This document shows, piece after piece, positions 1 to 12,110 of a stretch of DNA of 64,000 bases. Under the pieces are notes generated by a model that was given only the letters and a program-made list of their open reading frames with translations, was not told where the DNA came from and did not search any database. Location: the NCBI GenBank assembly GCA_033807695.1, contig CM066305.1, positions 62,001 through 126,000 on the forward strand, in the 5' to 3' direction. Numbering within the stretch: position 1 is the first letter of the stretch; each line of letters opens with the position of its first letter. Position numbers and translations under genes: made by a program. Source of the stretch: Daedaleopsis sinensis. Lineage: Eukaryota; Basidiomycota; Agaricomycetes; Polyporales; Polyporaceae.

Positions 1-16
1 TGTTGCTTGAAGGCCT

Positions 17-2306
17 CTACAGGCATTGAGAGTAGCTGGAGGTGCATATTAGCTCACGTTCGATAGTATGCGGTGGAAGAGTCACTCACTAGGCGTTTTG
101 GACCTGGCAAGTCGTACCAGCGACGCACTGCGTCGCGCCCGTCCACTGCATGGTACACCCAGGCTCGTCAGCACAACGCCTGAGGGTCTCTGATCGGAGA
201 AGAGGGATACGCACGCTCTGTCCACCGCACTGGCCGTACTTGGCCACAGTTCCGCTGCTCGGGCTCGTCGGCGCCGAAGGGGCAGTCGTGGACTGCGAGG
301 GCGGCACCGAGACCGGGGCGCCGCCGTTGTAGACCGCGAGACGGTTAGCAGCGCCGCAGAACTCTACACGAGTCCACAGAACATTCAGCGCCCATCGTTT
401 CGCGTCATAGGAGAAGACACCGCTGAAGCGAGCACACACGCACCGGTAGCGTCGCCCGCGCACGGGAGGTTGCACGCGTACGCCGACGAGACCTTGCTCG
501 CGTCGAACGAGTTCCCGCACGAGCACGTATTCTTGTTCTTCAGCCCCGCGAACGTGAATCCCTTGCTCGCGCACGTGTTCAGGCACTTCTCCACCGTCAG
601 GCCGCTGTCCGTCGACGTCCCGCCCGTGAGCAGGCTCTGGCCGCTCGCCTCCGCCGCGCAGCCGACGCCCTGCCAGCCCTCGATCGTCTTCAGCCAGCTC
701 ACCGCGGACGTCTTCTGCGTCGCCGTCGGCGCGCCGCAGTTCGAGACTGGGGTCGCGCGCGCGGGTCCGGGCTGGACCTCGTTGCAGCCCGGGAGCTTGG
801 TGAGCCCTGCGCGCCGATGATGAGAATGGTCAGTTACGCCGCGTGCAGCGGGGGCACGGAGAGAAGAAAACACGTACAGCCGTCGAGCTCCTCGTCGACA
901 CGGGGCGGGACAGCGCAGTCGTTCATGTCCTGCTCGGAGCGCGAGTGGAGGACGGAGCAGGAGGAGACCTGACCGCTGGAGTCGAGGCAGTTGGCCATCG
1001 CCTGCTTGAGCGTGTCCTCGGGCCAGCCCATCATGTAGTCGGCGTGGTATCCGTAGCCGGTGCTGCGAGTCCGTGTCAATCCTCCATGCGAGCGACGAGC
1101 AGGCAGTAAAAGCAGAGGAGTACTGACGGGTCGCCCATGCTCCACACGAAGGGCTGTTTGCCGTTCGCCCAGCCGGAGTTGAACTGGGTCGTGTCCCAGT
1201 ACGTCTCGAGGAAGAGGAGCGGGAGCGTGACGGGGTGCGTCGAGGGGCAGCCGTTGCCAAAGTTCCCAAAGCTCGCGTTGATCGCGTACGCGACGTGGTC
1301 CTGTACCGGCCATCAGCCGACCATCACTGCAGCGCAAGACTCGAACTAAGGCGGTACGCACGCGGTGGTTCGGAGAATCGACGTTCTTGCCGTCCCAGCA
1401 GGTCGGGAAGTTAATCTGCGAGCGGACACCGCCGCCGCAGGGGGTGGTCGGCAAGCCGTGCGTGTCGGGTCCGGTCCCGGACGCGTCGTTGGCCTGGAGG
1501 CAGCGGAAGGTGATCGAGCGCGAGTCCTCGATCGACTCGTTGTACGAGCGCAGGAACGGGTTTCCTGCCACCATGCGGAATCCCTGTAGGTGCACGGACG
1601 TCAGTGGGGGCATACAGATGAGACGAAAGGGGTACCTTGGGGAACGCGGTCACGTTGCCGATCTGGTTGTAGTAGACGACCATACCGCCGTTCGGACTGC
1701 CAGTGATGGGACCAGGGCGTTGAGGGACCTATGTAGGTGCAGGCTGAGCGACGTGTGGAGGTAGCAAGAATCCGGCACGGCGTACGCGGACGAAGCTTCC
1801 GTTAGTCGGGGACTGGTAATACAGGGTGGGGGTCCAGTAGTTCGACTTGTTTTCTACGATCGAGCAGGAACTGCACTTGGAGGACTGGAGGTCGTAGCCG
1901 GTGGGCATGTTGAAATCGAAGCTAGATGACTGTGAGAGAGACCCTCGACTCCGGTGCGAGGGAGGTACTAACCTGTCCTGTGAGACGAGAAGAATTAACT
2001 CGAGTCAGCCGTCACACCTAGTTTCACTGTGTCAAGAAACGTACTCCGCCGACAACCTGCGATAGTACGGGTCAGTAATTGCGTTTCAATAATCTGTGAT
2101 GATGCATACCTGGTGAAGATGGGCTCCGACGGTGTCGGGGTTGATGAGGCTTGAGAGGAGGGAAATATTGAACGGCTAGCCGGGTGAGAAGCAAATGACA
2201 ATACTCACGGATCCGACCGCACGACCGTGAGCTGGGCGCACGGGAAGCGGAGGAGCGCATTGGCCTGCGTAGCCGAGAGGGCGAGAGCGAGGAGAGCCGA
2301 CCACAT
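17..2306 (-). CDS. Secreted DUF1996-WSC-CBM1 protein
   Basis: Multi-exon gene. The ATG at 2306 opens a short signal peptide (MWSALLALALSATQANA) followed by LRFPCAQLTVVRSDP, the usual start of the DUF1996 domain. DUF1996 continues over several exons with LINPDTVGAHLHQ, an FDMPTGYDLQ stretch, SNYWTPTLYY, and FPTCWDGKNVDSPNH near 1390. A WSC domain follows (about 470-760; Cys-rich, ending NLPCAGDATGAC). A Ser/Thr/Pro linker (about 240-320) leads to a C-terminal fungal cellulose-binding CBM1. The CBM1 is split by two introns: YGQCGGQS joins WTGATQCVAGTTCQVQNA, and a final 19-nt exon at 17-35 completes NA-YYSQCL-stop. Without that last exon the domain would lack its final Cys. WSC and CBM1 both bind polysaccharides, so a cell-wall or plant-wall acting secreted protein is inferred. 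DUF1996 has no function I can name. About ten introns; internal joins in the middle exons are approximate. Confidence 0.88.
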
Positions 2307-2405
2307 GTTGCAACTTGAAGACTCGAGGTCCTAGAAGGAGCGTACAGATGCCGCAGAGAAGGAAAAGTACGACGAGGGGAGATGGGCCCGCCAAGTCATC
2401 GCGCA

Positions 2406-2411
2406 TTTATA
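2406..2411 (-). promoter_or_regulatory. TATA box of the DUF1996-WSC-CBM1 gene
   Basis: Read on the minus strand this is GGTATAAATG, about 100 nt upstream of the ATG at 2306. That is a normal distance for a fungal TATA element with a short 5' UTR. Confidence 0.5.
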
Positions 2412-5190
2412 CCTCTTGACCGTACCCTCTGGCAAGAGATGCTTACCGCAGGCAGGCAAACCATGGCCGCCGATACATCGACTCGCGCCCACGACTCGCC
2501 ATGCACGCGGCCGTCGAAGAATAAACTGCTGGGGAACTTCGGTTGTGATTGTATTCGGCCGTCGACTGACAGGAGCAGATGACTGGCAGAATCTCCGGGG
2601 ATTTAAGCTCTGCTCCGGGGCTCTGGCCATCAAATCGACAAACCACTCGGTTCGCATATGGGATGGGACCTGGCAACCGCTACTACTCGTCAGCGTGCGC
2701 GAAAGCTGCCAGATGACTGTGTTCCAGTTCTGTCCAGTTCTCCATGAGTCCTCATAAGTGGCGCCACTCACCTCCGAGTCGATAGAACAAGTCGTGCACC
2801 GACTCCGAGAGACGAGTGTTTCTCATGATGTGCGTCGGGGGAGTAGACTCGTGGGCCGGCAAACCCCGCGAGTCGTGGTGATGGTTCTCGAGGCCGCGTT
2901 TGGAAAGTAGGTAAGCGAGGTGGTGTCCATGAATTCGCCGCTAGCTGGAGAAGCTCGCTCGCCAAGACCCTTGCGGCAGTTTTGCGTCCAGCCTCGACAC
3001 TCCGTGTGTCCGCCTGACCACGACCTCTGCTAAGTTAATCGAGAGCGTCGAGGGAGACAGTGCGTTCGGCTCTACGGCGAGGGCGACAAATTGCGACCCA
3101 ACGTATTCACAGTCTCAGCTATCAGGACAACAACCAATTAGCGATATTTCAACTGGAAGAAGAAGGTATATCGTACGCGAAATGGGAGACTCGGCGGAAA
3201 ATCCATGGATGATCGAGGCTCTCTTAGATCCGAGCCCGCTGGCTCCCAACGCTTCCACACAGGCATCTCTTGACCTCGCCAAATCTCTGGGTCGAGATCC
3301 CACGTCCCCCCTCGGAGACCGTGTGCTCCCCCGCCCATTCTGAGGCATAGCACGACGAAATACGCCCCTCATCAGCTCGGTCGGTCCCTTGGGGAAATAG
3401 ACGCGATTCACACTACCCCATGTCTGCATCGCCCCATGATACCGACGTCGGCACCTTCCCAGAGTCGCGAAAAGACTCAGGACCCGAGGCGGCGGACACC
3501 TTCGACGCCCCCGGCCTCGAGCAATGCGCCAAGCTCCGCTCAGCGCTGCTGGGGCTCTGGTCTGCTGGCGGGCACTGTCGGACGTTTTCGGGCAGCGACT
3601 GCTAATGGGGCCACGTCTGCTCGCCGCGCTGATGCTGATAATCTTCAATCGAGGTGAGTAAGCGGCGACATAGAAATCAATGGGATGACCGCTCCTACAG
3701 AAGCTTGGGTGGAGGGATGCGCGTCCGACCATCGCTTGGGAGGGCACGAGTGCATCCGCATCTCCGCTGCGGTGCGGCCCGTGCGGGGAATTGGGCTCGC
3801 TTTCGCTTGGGGGAGATGGCGATCAAGAGATAAAACGGCGTGGTTCAGAGCAACGGAATGGAGACGGGATGCGCTCCTACGTCATTTAATTCACTGCGGA
3901 CCTTGGGGGTTGATCTTGGGGGGAAGTTGTGGGCAAATCGTCGGCTAGCGATGGAGCGAAATTGGTTGTCACAGTAGTAGGTGGACGAGACGAGACGCGT
4001 GCGGCGGCCGCCGTCGAGAAAGCCTTACTCGGGGCGAAGAGAGGAGTGCGGCTGTGCAGCCAGTGTTGTCTGCTGCCATATGTCGCAGGACGCACAACGA
4101 CGGACCGGGATTGTGACGGCGGCGGTTGGTTTTGCGGAGAGCCAGCACACATGCCGGATGCGTGAGATTCGTTCGAGGCGTGTTTCGAGTCATCAAACAC
4201 TGTATGTCTATCGACAACTATGCAAGACTCTGGAAGAGGTTGGAATCGCTCGTCTCTGCCTCCTGGGGTGATTCACGATACCCATCAGCAACATGCGCTT
4301 CAAACGTACCTGGATAACTGGGGAATCGTTTTGAAGGACTCGCGCGGTCGGACGCATTCTGCATGAACGGCAAAGTACGTGAGTCATATTTGTCGTCTCG
4401 GCGAGGAAGGTGGGGAGTGAAAGTCGAGCTCAGTTGGGGGGTGTACGGACCTGGCTGAGCGCTCAGAATTGCTGACGCCGTCATATGGAGGACGTCCGAG
4501 TTAAATTGCATCTATACTGCAAGCTCCGTTGGACAGGAGAGCAAGGAGTTGAGTGTTCGTCAAAGGGGGAGGACGACGACGAGTCGAGGACCGTACGCCG
4601 CCAAGCGCTGGCAGCAAACGCCTGCCTAGGTCATGAGCGTCTCCGAGCTTCCGGACTGCCGCCACCCCCGTTGCAAGTGTCCTCCTCCGACTGATCATGC
4701 ATTCATGATCGACGTCACACACTGGGGAATCGGTCTATAGCTACTCCTTCTGCAGAACGACCAATGGCCGCCCGCTCGTCTCTCATGTCCACCCCCGGCC
4801 ATCATCCGCATCTGTGGCGAGCCAGCCTCCTGTCGCTGCCACCAACCTGAAGACAGCTCCTCAACGTTGTGCAGAGTGCGTGCGCCCACACAACCTTAAG
4901 TAACGTACAAGGAGGTTTTACGCTCCGGGCTGACGGACCGGTCCAGCGGCGCTATGCGACTTCAACCACGTCCGGCCCGCGAGCCTCATCCACAGGGGCT
5001 AGCAGTCCGAGCAACTCTTGAACCAGAACTCAACCGTTCGCAAAGTCCCAAGAGTTACCGGTCACTCATTCCTTCCTGTGAGGAGTCTGACGGTGACAGA
5101 CATGGCGGACATACTAGCAGGTAAGACCAGCTTGTCTCTCACAGCTAGGCTAGTAGTACTCACTGTTATCGACAGCCCAACGACTCGGAG
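2412..5190. other. Gene-free interval
   Basis: No open frame here shows a recognisable family, a spliced continuation or biased composition. The longest frame (minus, 3115-3747) is Arg/Ser/Pro-rich, as chance frames in GC-rich DNA are. An ATG at 5109 followed by a GTAAGA donor could be a short first exon of the next gene, but I could not join it in frame. Confidence 0.5.
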
Positions 5191-6845
5191 ATGAGAAATC
5201 GGCGGGTGATCACTGTCATCTCCCCATCCCGCACAAGGCTCTTCAGGTGCAGGAAGGTCGTCGACACGATCATAGACTTACTGCAAGACGACGTCCATGT
5301 GTTGGGAAGCTGCGCCCTCGTCCACCGAAGCTGGAGCCACCGTGCCCGACACCTCCGGTTCTCCATGCTCGTCCTTCCCTCCACGCACACCGACATACCC
5401 TCCTCCGAGGACACAGATCCGACTCCTCGTCTCGCGCAGTTCCAGGACCTCGCACGCGGGAACCCTGACCTACTACAGGTCGTGCAGTCGCTCAGCCTCG
5501 TCTACGTGGGCACCCGACGGGCTCCCTTCTTTCCCCTAGAGCCACACCTGGCACCTCCATGGGTTGCACCCCCCGGCATACCATGGAGCGACGTCGATCT
5601 CTCGCCCCTGACTGCTGCACTGACAAACGTCCGCTCGGTCACTCTCAAAGGCTTCCCCTGCGACTCCCTCCTCGCGGCAGCTCGTACGCTTCTAGACGCG
5701 TTCCCGCTCGTCGAGCGCGTCGTCTTGGAGGACATGGAGCTCGTGCGCTCAGGGCGCGTCCCTCGAGGAGCTCACCCCGCACCATGGAGAGCACCAGCAG
5801 CACCCGAGGTCGCAAACAGCCTTCCGGCCAACCACACGCGCACGCGCCCGCTCAAGAGCCTGTCTCTCGTTCAGATCCAAAACCCGATGTACAGCTTCGA
5901 GGGCCTGCAGGCCCAGTCGTTCGCACTCGCGCAAGGCCTGGCAAGATCCGGGGAGCTGTCGTCGCTCGCGTCGCTGCACGTCGTGGACCGCGCGGAGACG
6001 CTGCGCCCGTGGCTTCCGTTCCTCCCGGAGATCGGGGGGTCGCTGCTGCATCTGACTATCTCGGTGAACGACATCGTGCCCATGCACCATTGGAAGGGGT
6101 TCTACGCCGAGTGCAATGAGACGCAACTCCGTACGTCACATCTCTCTCACCACGGACATCGTACTTACGCACATCACTCACGCTGCGCTACGACTCGACT
6201 CTGTTTGCAGGAGACATGGTCATCGAGCGGTACCACACAGTGTCGCGCAGCTGCCCGCGCCTCCGCTCGCTCAATATCAGGAACGACGGGTACCCGACGG
6301 CCGTGAAGAGGATACGCTTCATGGTCGGCAACCGGGCCTCGTTCGAGGCAGGCTACGACCCCGAGACGGCGATGGTGTCCCCGTTCTTCCTCGAGCAGCT
6401 CGCCGCCGTCCTCGCCGAGCCAGACGTCCCCTTCCCGTACCTCAGCACACTCGGCTTCGAGCTGATGGCCACCCCTGCACGCGATCTCGAGACCTGGGGC
6501 GATGCGTGGAGCGTGCTGCTCGAGGCTTTGGTAGGGCCGCAGCAGCTCGGGGACGATGTCGGCAGGAGCGGGAGCGTGAGTCGTGCTCCTAGCGCTAGAT
6601 ACCCGCACCTGCGGAGCATCTCAGTCGCGTTCGAGGACACAAGCGAGATCCAAGCATTCTTCTCGTATGACGGCCTGCCGGGCTCTCCGGATGAACATTA
6701 CAGCAGGGATACGTGGAGCGCAGCGGACGAGGTCGCGCGCGCGCGGAGGGTGCTGGGCATCTTGGAAGATGCAGGGTTCGAGCTCGCGATATCTGCACGG
6801 AAGCAGCGGCTCTCGGTCCCAATGCATCTGCTGAGAGGAGACTGA
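5191..6845 (+). CDS. F-box/LRR-like protein
   Basis: Two visible exons. The first encodes about 310 aa and starts near an F-box-like helix pair: VVDTIIDLLQDD, then LGSCALVHRSWSHRARHLRF. This is the arrangement of agaricomycete F-box proteins, which recruit substrates to SCF ubiquitin ligases. LRR-like, Leu-rich segments follow (LSPLTAALTNVRSVTLKGF, LLHLTISVND). Exon 1 ends CTC C|GTACGT near 6130 and rejoins after TTTGCAG near 6212 to give LRDMVIERYHTVSRSCPRL, keeping the frame to the stop at 6845. The classic LP.E start of the F-box is missing, and residues before VVDTI look unlike the family. The true start may therefore lie in an upstream exon with a short intron just before 5255. Likely role by family: substrate adaptor; target unknown. 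Confidence 0.7.
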
Positions 6846-7420
6846 ACCGCACACAAGTCCTGGTATATAGTAAATATCATACATACAAGCATCCGGAATC
6901 CTATGGGAATGATGGGTCCGTCGTTCATCCGCTGGGCTCCGGCACACCCTTGGCAAATACAAATATGATGGCCGACACGCTGGGCTTGTCGTCTGTGCCC
7001 TCCAGCGTGCGTTGATATAATTGACCTCGGACTGGGATGAGGAGATGGGGGTGTAGGGGCTGATGGCAAGGTGCCCTTGTTGTCGAGGAGGCGTCTGCGG
7101 CGGTCTTGACGATGCGTGGCACGACGGGGAGAAGGGAGTCGTGTCGGAACTTGAAGGGAGCTCGAAGATGGAGCGCGCTCTTATCCCACACCCTCGCCCA
7201 TTTGAAGGGCGCAGCAGCGGCCGATGGCTAGCCGCAGAGGTAAAGGTAGCTAGCCAGGCCACCCCGTCCTGCATCCGATTTCAACGTACGTGGGGCAAGG
7301 AGAAAGATAAACTTACTACCACGGGCGGAGAGGCCGTCGAGTGTCGCCGGGCATTAGCGTCCTGTAAATCCAACACACACACCATCCGTCTCCTCACCCA
7401 GACTCCAGACTCCTCACCCC
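6846..7420. other. Convergent intergenic region
   Basis: Lies between the 3' ends of the F-box gene (+) and ATG7 (-). It should hold both 3' UTRs. No conserved frame seen. Confidence 0.5.
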
Positions 7421-10400
7421 TCAGAAATCATCCTCCTCCGCGTCCACAAAGTCATCATTATCCAGCGCCGCCTGCGTCTCCTCATACATCCGCTTGAGGC
7501 CCGTGAGCTCCGGCAGGTACTCCGTGTCGCCGAACGCGCGCACGAGCATCCCCCACCCCTCGCGCTCGTACGCCTCCACGACCGCCGCGCTGCAGCCCGT
7601 GCACCGGTCGTACGCCGCGCCCACGATCGGCACCGTCCGGAACTGCGCGAGGAACCCGCGCAGCTGGTGCGGGACGAGCCCGAGGATGCTCTCGTGCGCC
7701 GCACCCGCCGCCTCGCTCCCGCTCGTGGTGGGCGGCGGCGCGGGCGCGTGCACGCCCGACGGGTGCTGCAGGAGGGAGACGAGGAGCTCGACAGCCGTCG
7801 ACGCCGCGATCGGGGCGAGCCCCGGCCGTGTGACGGTGCACATCTGGTCCAGCGTCCGGTCCGTCAACGACTGCAGGACGAGAACGGTGTCAGCGGTGTC
7901 AGAGGTGTCGGCGGCGGGGACCACGCCAGGGGTGCACTCACGTCTGACGGCGCGACGATGTCGTTGCAGTAGTAGCACCCGAGCCGCTTCCCGTCCACGC
8001 CAGGTGTCCGTGCGCCATGCCGCATGACGAGGAAGGTGTCGAATCCGAGTGCGGCGTTGAGCACGATCTTGCCCTTGGCCGTGCCGAGCACCGTCGGCAG
8101 CCACCGGCTCTCGCGCGAGTCCATGAGGAGGAAGACGACGTCGTGCTCGTCGACGAGCTTCTCGAGCATCGCCACGTCCTTCTTCGTCTGCTCGACCGAG
8201 GCCGGCGGGACCGGGTGCCCGGGCATCGGGATGCTCAGGTTGTGGCCCGTCGCGTTCTGCGTGTACAGTCAGCGGCTGGGAATCGGAACGCAGCACGGAG
8301 AACGCACCACGCCCGGGAAGATCTTCTTGAGCTTCTCGGCCGCACACGCCGCCTTGGGCTTCCCGCCATTGAGGCAGTCTTCGAAGTCGAACAGCGGCTG
8401 CCGCACCGGGTTCGAAAATGACACCCGCGCAGAGTCGACGAATGTGATAGTCCGTACGCCCCATCCCTGTCGTCAGGTTAGCACAACGCCTTGGTTAGTA
8501 GGATTCGAAAGAGGCCTACCATGAGGGTGCGTGCGACGTAACACCCAAGCGTTCCCGCGCCGAGCAGCAGACACCGCGTGCCCGCGACCTTGTCAAGATC
8601 GAGCCCAGGCAGAATGCGCCACCGCATCAGCTTGAGGTTCAAGTCGACGGCCTGGTCCGCGAGTCTGCATTTGCCCTGTTAGTCGACTACACACACGCTC
8701 CACAAGGGGGACGCACCTCGCCGGGTCCATCATCGGCGCGAGGTCTGCAACCCGCGGGCCTAGCTTCCCTTGGATGTTCTTCTCCCAGCCGACCGCAGAG
8801 GGCTTCGTCGCGGTCCCCGCAGCCCCTCCCGCAGCCTGTTTGACGATCCCGAACCGACTCTTCCAACCGCCAACGGAGCCCGCGACTGGGGGCTCAACGT
8901 CACGCCAACAGAGAACGCGCGTGCCTTGTGCACATTCGGGATGGAGTGCGAGGAGGTATGCGAGGAGGTTGCGAAGCGGCCAGCCTGGGTTCGTCGGGAG
9001 CGCGGATGGATCAACAAACGCGATGGTGCGTTCGGATGCCGGTACGTTAGCGAAGAAGGTGGCGTAGTCTTCGACGGGGGCGATGGAGGTTTGGTTATCG
9101 TGATTGCGGATGAGGAAGAACGGAAGCGTGCGAGGAGAGCTGTGCAGTTGGGATTGAACGGCGGAGAGCTGTGAGGGCCGTTAACGATACACGCAATGAA
9201 GCCGTGACACGCCACTTTGTTCAGAACGACGCTCATATATCAACGGTGCGCAAGTACGAAGAGAGCATGCAGGTAAGCTCTGCAAGCATATATCGACTAA
9301 GTCTATCACGATGTACAAGTCGCGAACGCGATCAGTGCCAAACCTGCCGTAAACCAGACCGGCTACCGCAGTAAAACGCGAACGCAACTCGCGCGTGCGA
9401 CAATCAGACTCGGATCGATCGCCGTCGATGGGTGTACGAGCCTGGTACGAGCTATCGCCGTGACCGCACACCCTCAGACTGTGTCATCCAAAGTAGCACC
9501 ACCGTATCGGAATCTCCAGACGGCTGGGGCCACATCGAGCCATGCATATCCACCGGTGAGATGTGAGTAGAGCCGCGAGGCCGCCCATCGGACTCTCTCG
9601 CTGTCCGCGATGAACGGCGGAGACCGTCGTCGAAGAACCCCGCCTGCCGACAAAACCGTGTACGCGTTCGACTCGTTGAGGCCATGTAATCGTGGTCCAT
9701 GGCTCGTCAAGCGTATACGCACCGTGTAGATCTGCGCACATGGCCTAGGACTATGCCTGGCACTCTAATGTCGCGCATGAGAGGGTATTGCGATATGCAG
9801 AGTCACGGGTGCGCAGCGCAGGGGTCGTGTAGTCGGACGAGGACATTGACAGAAGGCGGAGGCTATGTCTCTGTCCCTGCCGGCTCGGTCGAGAGGGGGG
9901 CAGAGACACGCATCCGGAGGAGAGTACGAGCCTAACCCTATGCATCGGGGGAAGAAAGAAGAGACGTACCACATCGGCGCCGAGCGCGTGCTCCGCAGAC
10001 CCCCACTCGCCGTCGATCTCCCAAGCAGGCTTCGCAGCGAACGCGGGGAACGCGAACCAATAGTAGTACTTGTATTTCTTCAAGTCCGCAAAGGTGATGA
10101 GGAGGAAGCGGGTGAGGTGCGCGGTCGACCTGTCCTCGACGATGCTCTTCCAGGTCTCGTCCGCAACGTGATTAAAGAGCGCGGACTTGTCCGCGTTCTT
10201 GAAGTCCTCGATCGTGTTGAAGTTCTTGAACGAGCCGGTGGCGCTCACCGCATTCTGTGGTATCCTGTATCGCGCGCATCCGACGTGCGTGAGTACCCCA
10301 GACGCGAACGCGATCAAAGGGAGAGAGAGATGAAAGAAAGAACGCACTGTGGAGTCTTGGAGAACGCATCCGCGGCAAGGGAGAGATTGCAGCCAAGCGC

Positions 10401-10571
10401 AATATCCTGGCCGGTCTCGCGATCCTTGACGGCGCGTCCTGGAGAGTAAGATGCGGTAACGGGGAGGGCGTCGTCGGAGAGGCGGAGGACGTCGATCTTG
10501 AGATCGGTGAGGGCGTGCCAGAACGCAGGCTGGACGAGCGACTGGAACGGCGCAAACTGCACGATCGGCAT
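7421..10571 (-). CDS. ATG7: Ubiquitin-like modifier-activating enzyme ATG7
   Basis: E1-like enzyme of autophagy. It activates Atg8 and Atg12 and passes them to the E2s Atg3 and Atg10 in the cytosol. The N-terminal domain starts at 10571 ([19 protein letters not shown]) and continues [20 protein letters not shown] and [20 protein letters not shown]. The E1 fold has the ATP-binding glycine loop [20 protein letters not shown], the adjacent [20 protein letters not shown], and [12 protein letters not shown] with a metal-site CxxC. The catalytic Cys lies in [15 protein letters not shown] near 7840. The C-terminus is acidic ([13 protein letters not shown]) after a further CxxC-like pair near 7590. 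About 660 aa in total, normal for the family. Exons join cleanly in frame, for example [12 protein letters not shown] and GADV|LSAVQ. One intron (9169-9969) is 801 nt, far longer than the others. No missing catalytic residue seen. Confidence 0.95.
9169..9969 (-). other. Unusually long intron in ATG7
   Basis: Donor GTACGTCTC at 9969 and acceptor CCCTCACAG at 9169. The flanking exons join in phase 0 (GADV|LSAVQ), so the boundaries are well supported. Small frames inside it show no family. I see no terminal repeats or tRNA/snoRNA signature. Confidence 0.8.
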
Positions 10572-10720
10572 CGTCGGGGTCGTTGCTGATCGTGCAAGAC
10601 GGGCTGTCGTGCAAGGTAAGTATAGGCAGGGGGAGATGGGAGGAGGAGAAAGAGATAAAGTCGGAGGGTCTGTATCTTCTATAGTAAAAGAGCTCGGTTT
10701 CTTTTTTAGGCCTGATTTCG

Positions 10721-10728
10721 ATATATAA
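10721..10728 (-). promoter_or_regulatory. TATA-like element upstream of ATG7
   Basis: ATATATAA-type run about 150 nt upstream of the ATG7 start codon. It is close to symmetric, so its direction cannot be told from the sequence. Confidence 0.3.
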
Positions 10729-12110
10729 GGAAGGTTCCGCTGTTCTTGCATTTCTAGCCTTCACGGTCACTCTATGACCACTCAGAGATCTTATAGGAGA
10801 AACCTCACGTATCCCTACAGACTCTCCGGGGACTCTGAGGCCCTCAAAGTAGTGTAGTAGCGAGAACATGAATGGTATTTCGGGCGCTTGATGATCTAGG
10901 CGCAACTCAAAGACGCCGGGTCGCGTCAGTTCGCGTCGGGTAGCCGCTGCATGCACAGCCTACGTCATTGACGGTATATTCTAGCAAAATCTCAGAAAAA
11001 AACCGTCATTCATTGACATCATAACAGGGATTGTTCGAGAACATCATAGTGCCAGAAGCGAAACTCTGGCCGGTATATAGGACTCCGCCATGAAACTCGG
11101 ACCCAGCTTCCTCAGTGAGGCAACAGCGAAGGTAAGGCAAGCGGTGTGAAAATACCTCACTGCGATTCGGTAAGTACTTCAAGTTGCTAAGTACTCAACT
11201 ATGATTGGATTCAAATGATATTATCCTGCGGTAAGTGACTCAAAGCACAATCAGTGCACGAGTACTACTTAAGCTTGAAGCTATAATGGTGCCCCTACTG
11301 CCGAGTAACGTGTTCATATAGTTGTTACAGTTGCTATTCGGCTGGATCCACTACTATCATGCCCCCGGATGCGACACAAGCACCCTTTGACTCTAGATGC
11401 GACACAGCACCTGTTGGGTTTTATTCCCCCCTCCGTGAACCCCAGAACATATTTAAAATCAGATTAGGAGGTCTGTTGTATGTGCTGGAGAAAAAAAGAG
11501 CGATTGTGCGGCCATTTATGACTCAGACCATGTTTTCTTCGCTATATCACTCGGTCCTTCTCCGAGTCGGATTGCCTTCAAATTTCGTACAGCAGCTCAT
11601 ACAGGCACTAAGAAGGTGTGTCCAACGTTTGAGAGGAAACAGAAACAAGGGAGGGGAGATACTGCTTAAGTTAAATACATATATTGTGCCCCCAGATGCG
11701 ACACAGTCTGGGGCTACCCTTGAGTACTTGAGTATTCACACTGGGCGCCGCTGGCCGAGGGCGGGCAATAGCCCGCCTGAGGCGTGGCGCACCATAACGT
11801 CCGTTCAGAGTCACTCCTGACTCGAGTCCTAACAGAGTTGCCCCATTAGGGCTGATTTGCACGCGCTGTAGCGCCGAAAAGGTTGGAGCTGCTCCTTCCG
11901 TAGTATGGCGCGACAACGTGTCTGCACCACAGCAGAACGACCAGAGAACGACGCTGCTGGGGCTGCTGCACCCACTCGCCGTCCTCGGCAGGCTGTTAAA
12001 GTTGTGCTGACTAATTGTCGTGCTCTATCCTCAGAGCGCCCCCAGCAAATCAGCCCTATTACCGTGGCAAGGGCACGGGAAGCTGCTAGTCAGGTCTATA
12101 TGCGCCCAAT
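10729..12110. other. Divergent intergenic region with a short repeated motif
   Basis: Lies between the starts of ATG7 (-) and the kinase-like gene (+). It is AT-richer than its surroundings. It contains AAGTACTT-type palindromes (about 11170-11200) and three copies of GATGCGACACA listed separately. A 153-codon frame at 11359-11820 spans two of the repeat copies and matches nothing I recognise. Confidence 0.5.
11360..11705 (+). repeat. Three dispersed copies of GATGCGACACA
   Basis: Exact 11-mers at 11368-11378, 11396-11406 and 11695-11705. The first and third share a longer match, TGCCCCCRGATGCGACACA. Confidence 0.7.

Noticed and set aside
3115..3747. 210-codon minus-strand frame in the 2.4-5.2 kb gap
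   Set aside because: No domain, no intron, composition of a chance frame in GC-rich DNA.
11359..11820. 153-codon frame starting in a GATGCGACACA repeat
   Set aside because: Built partly from the repeat copies and without any recognisable domain.
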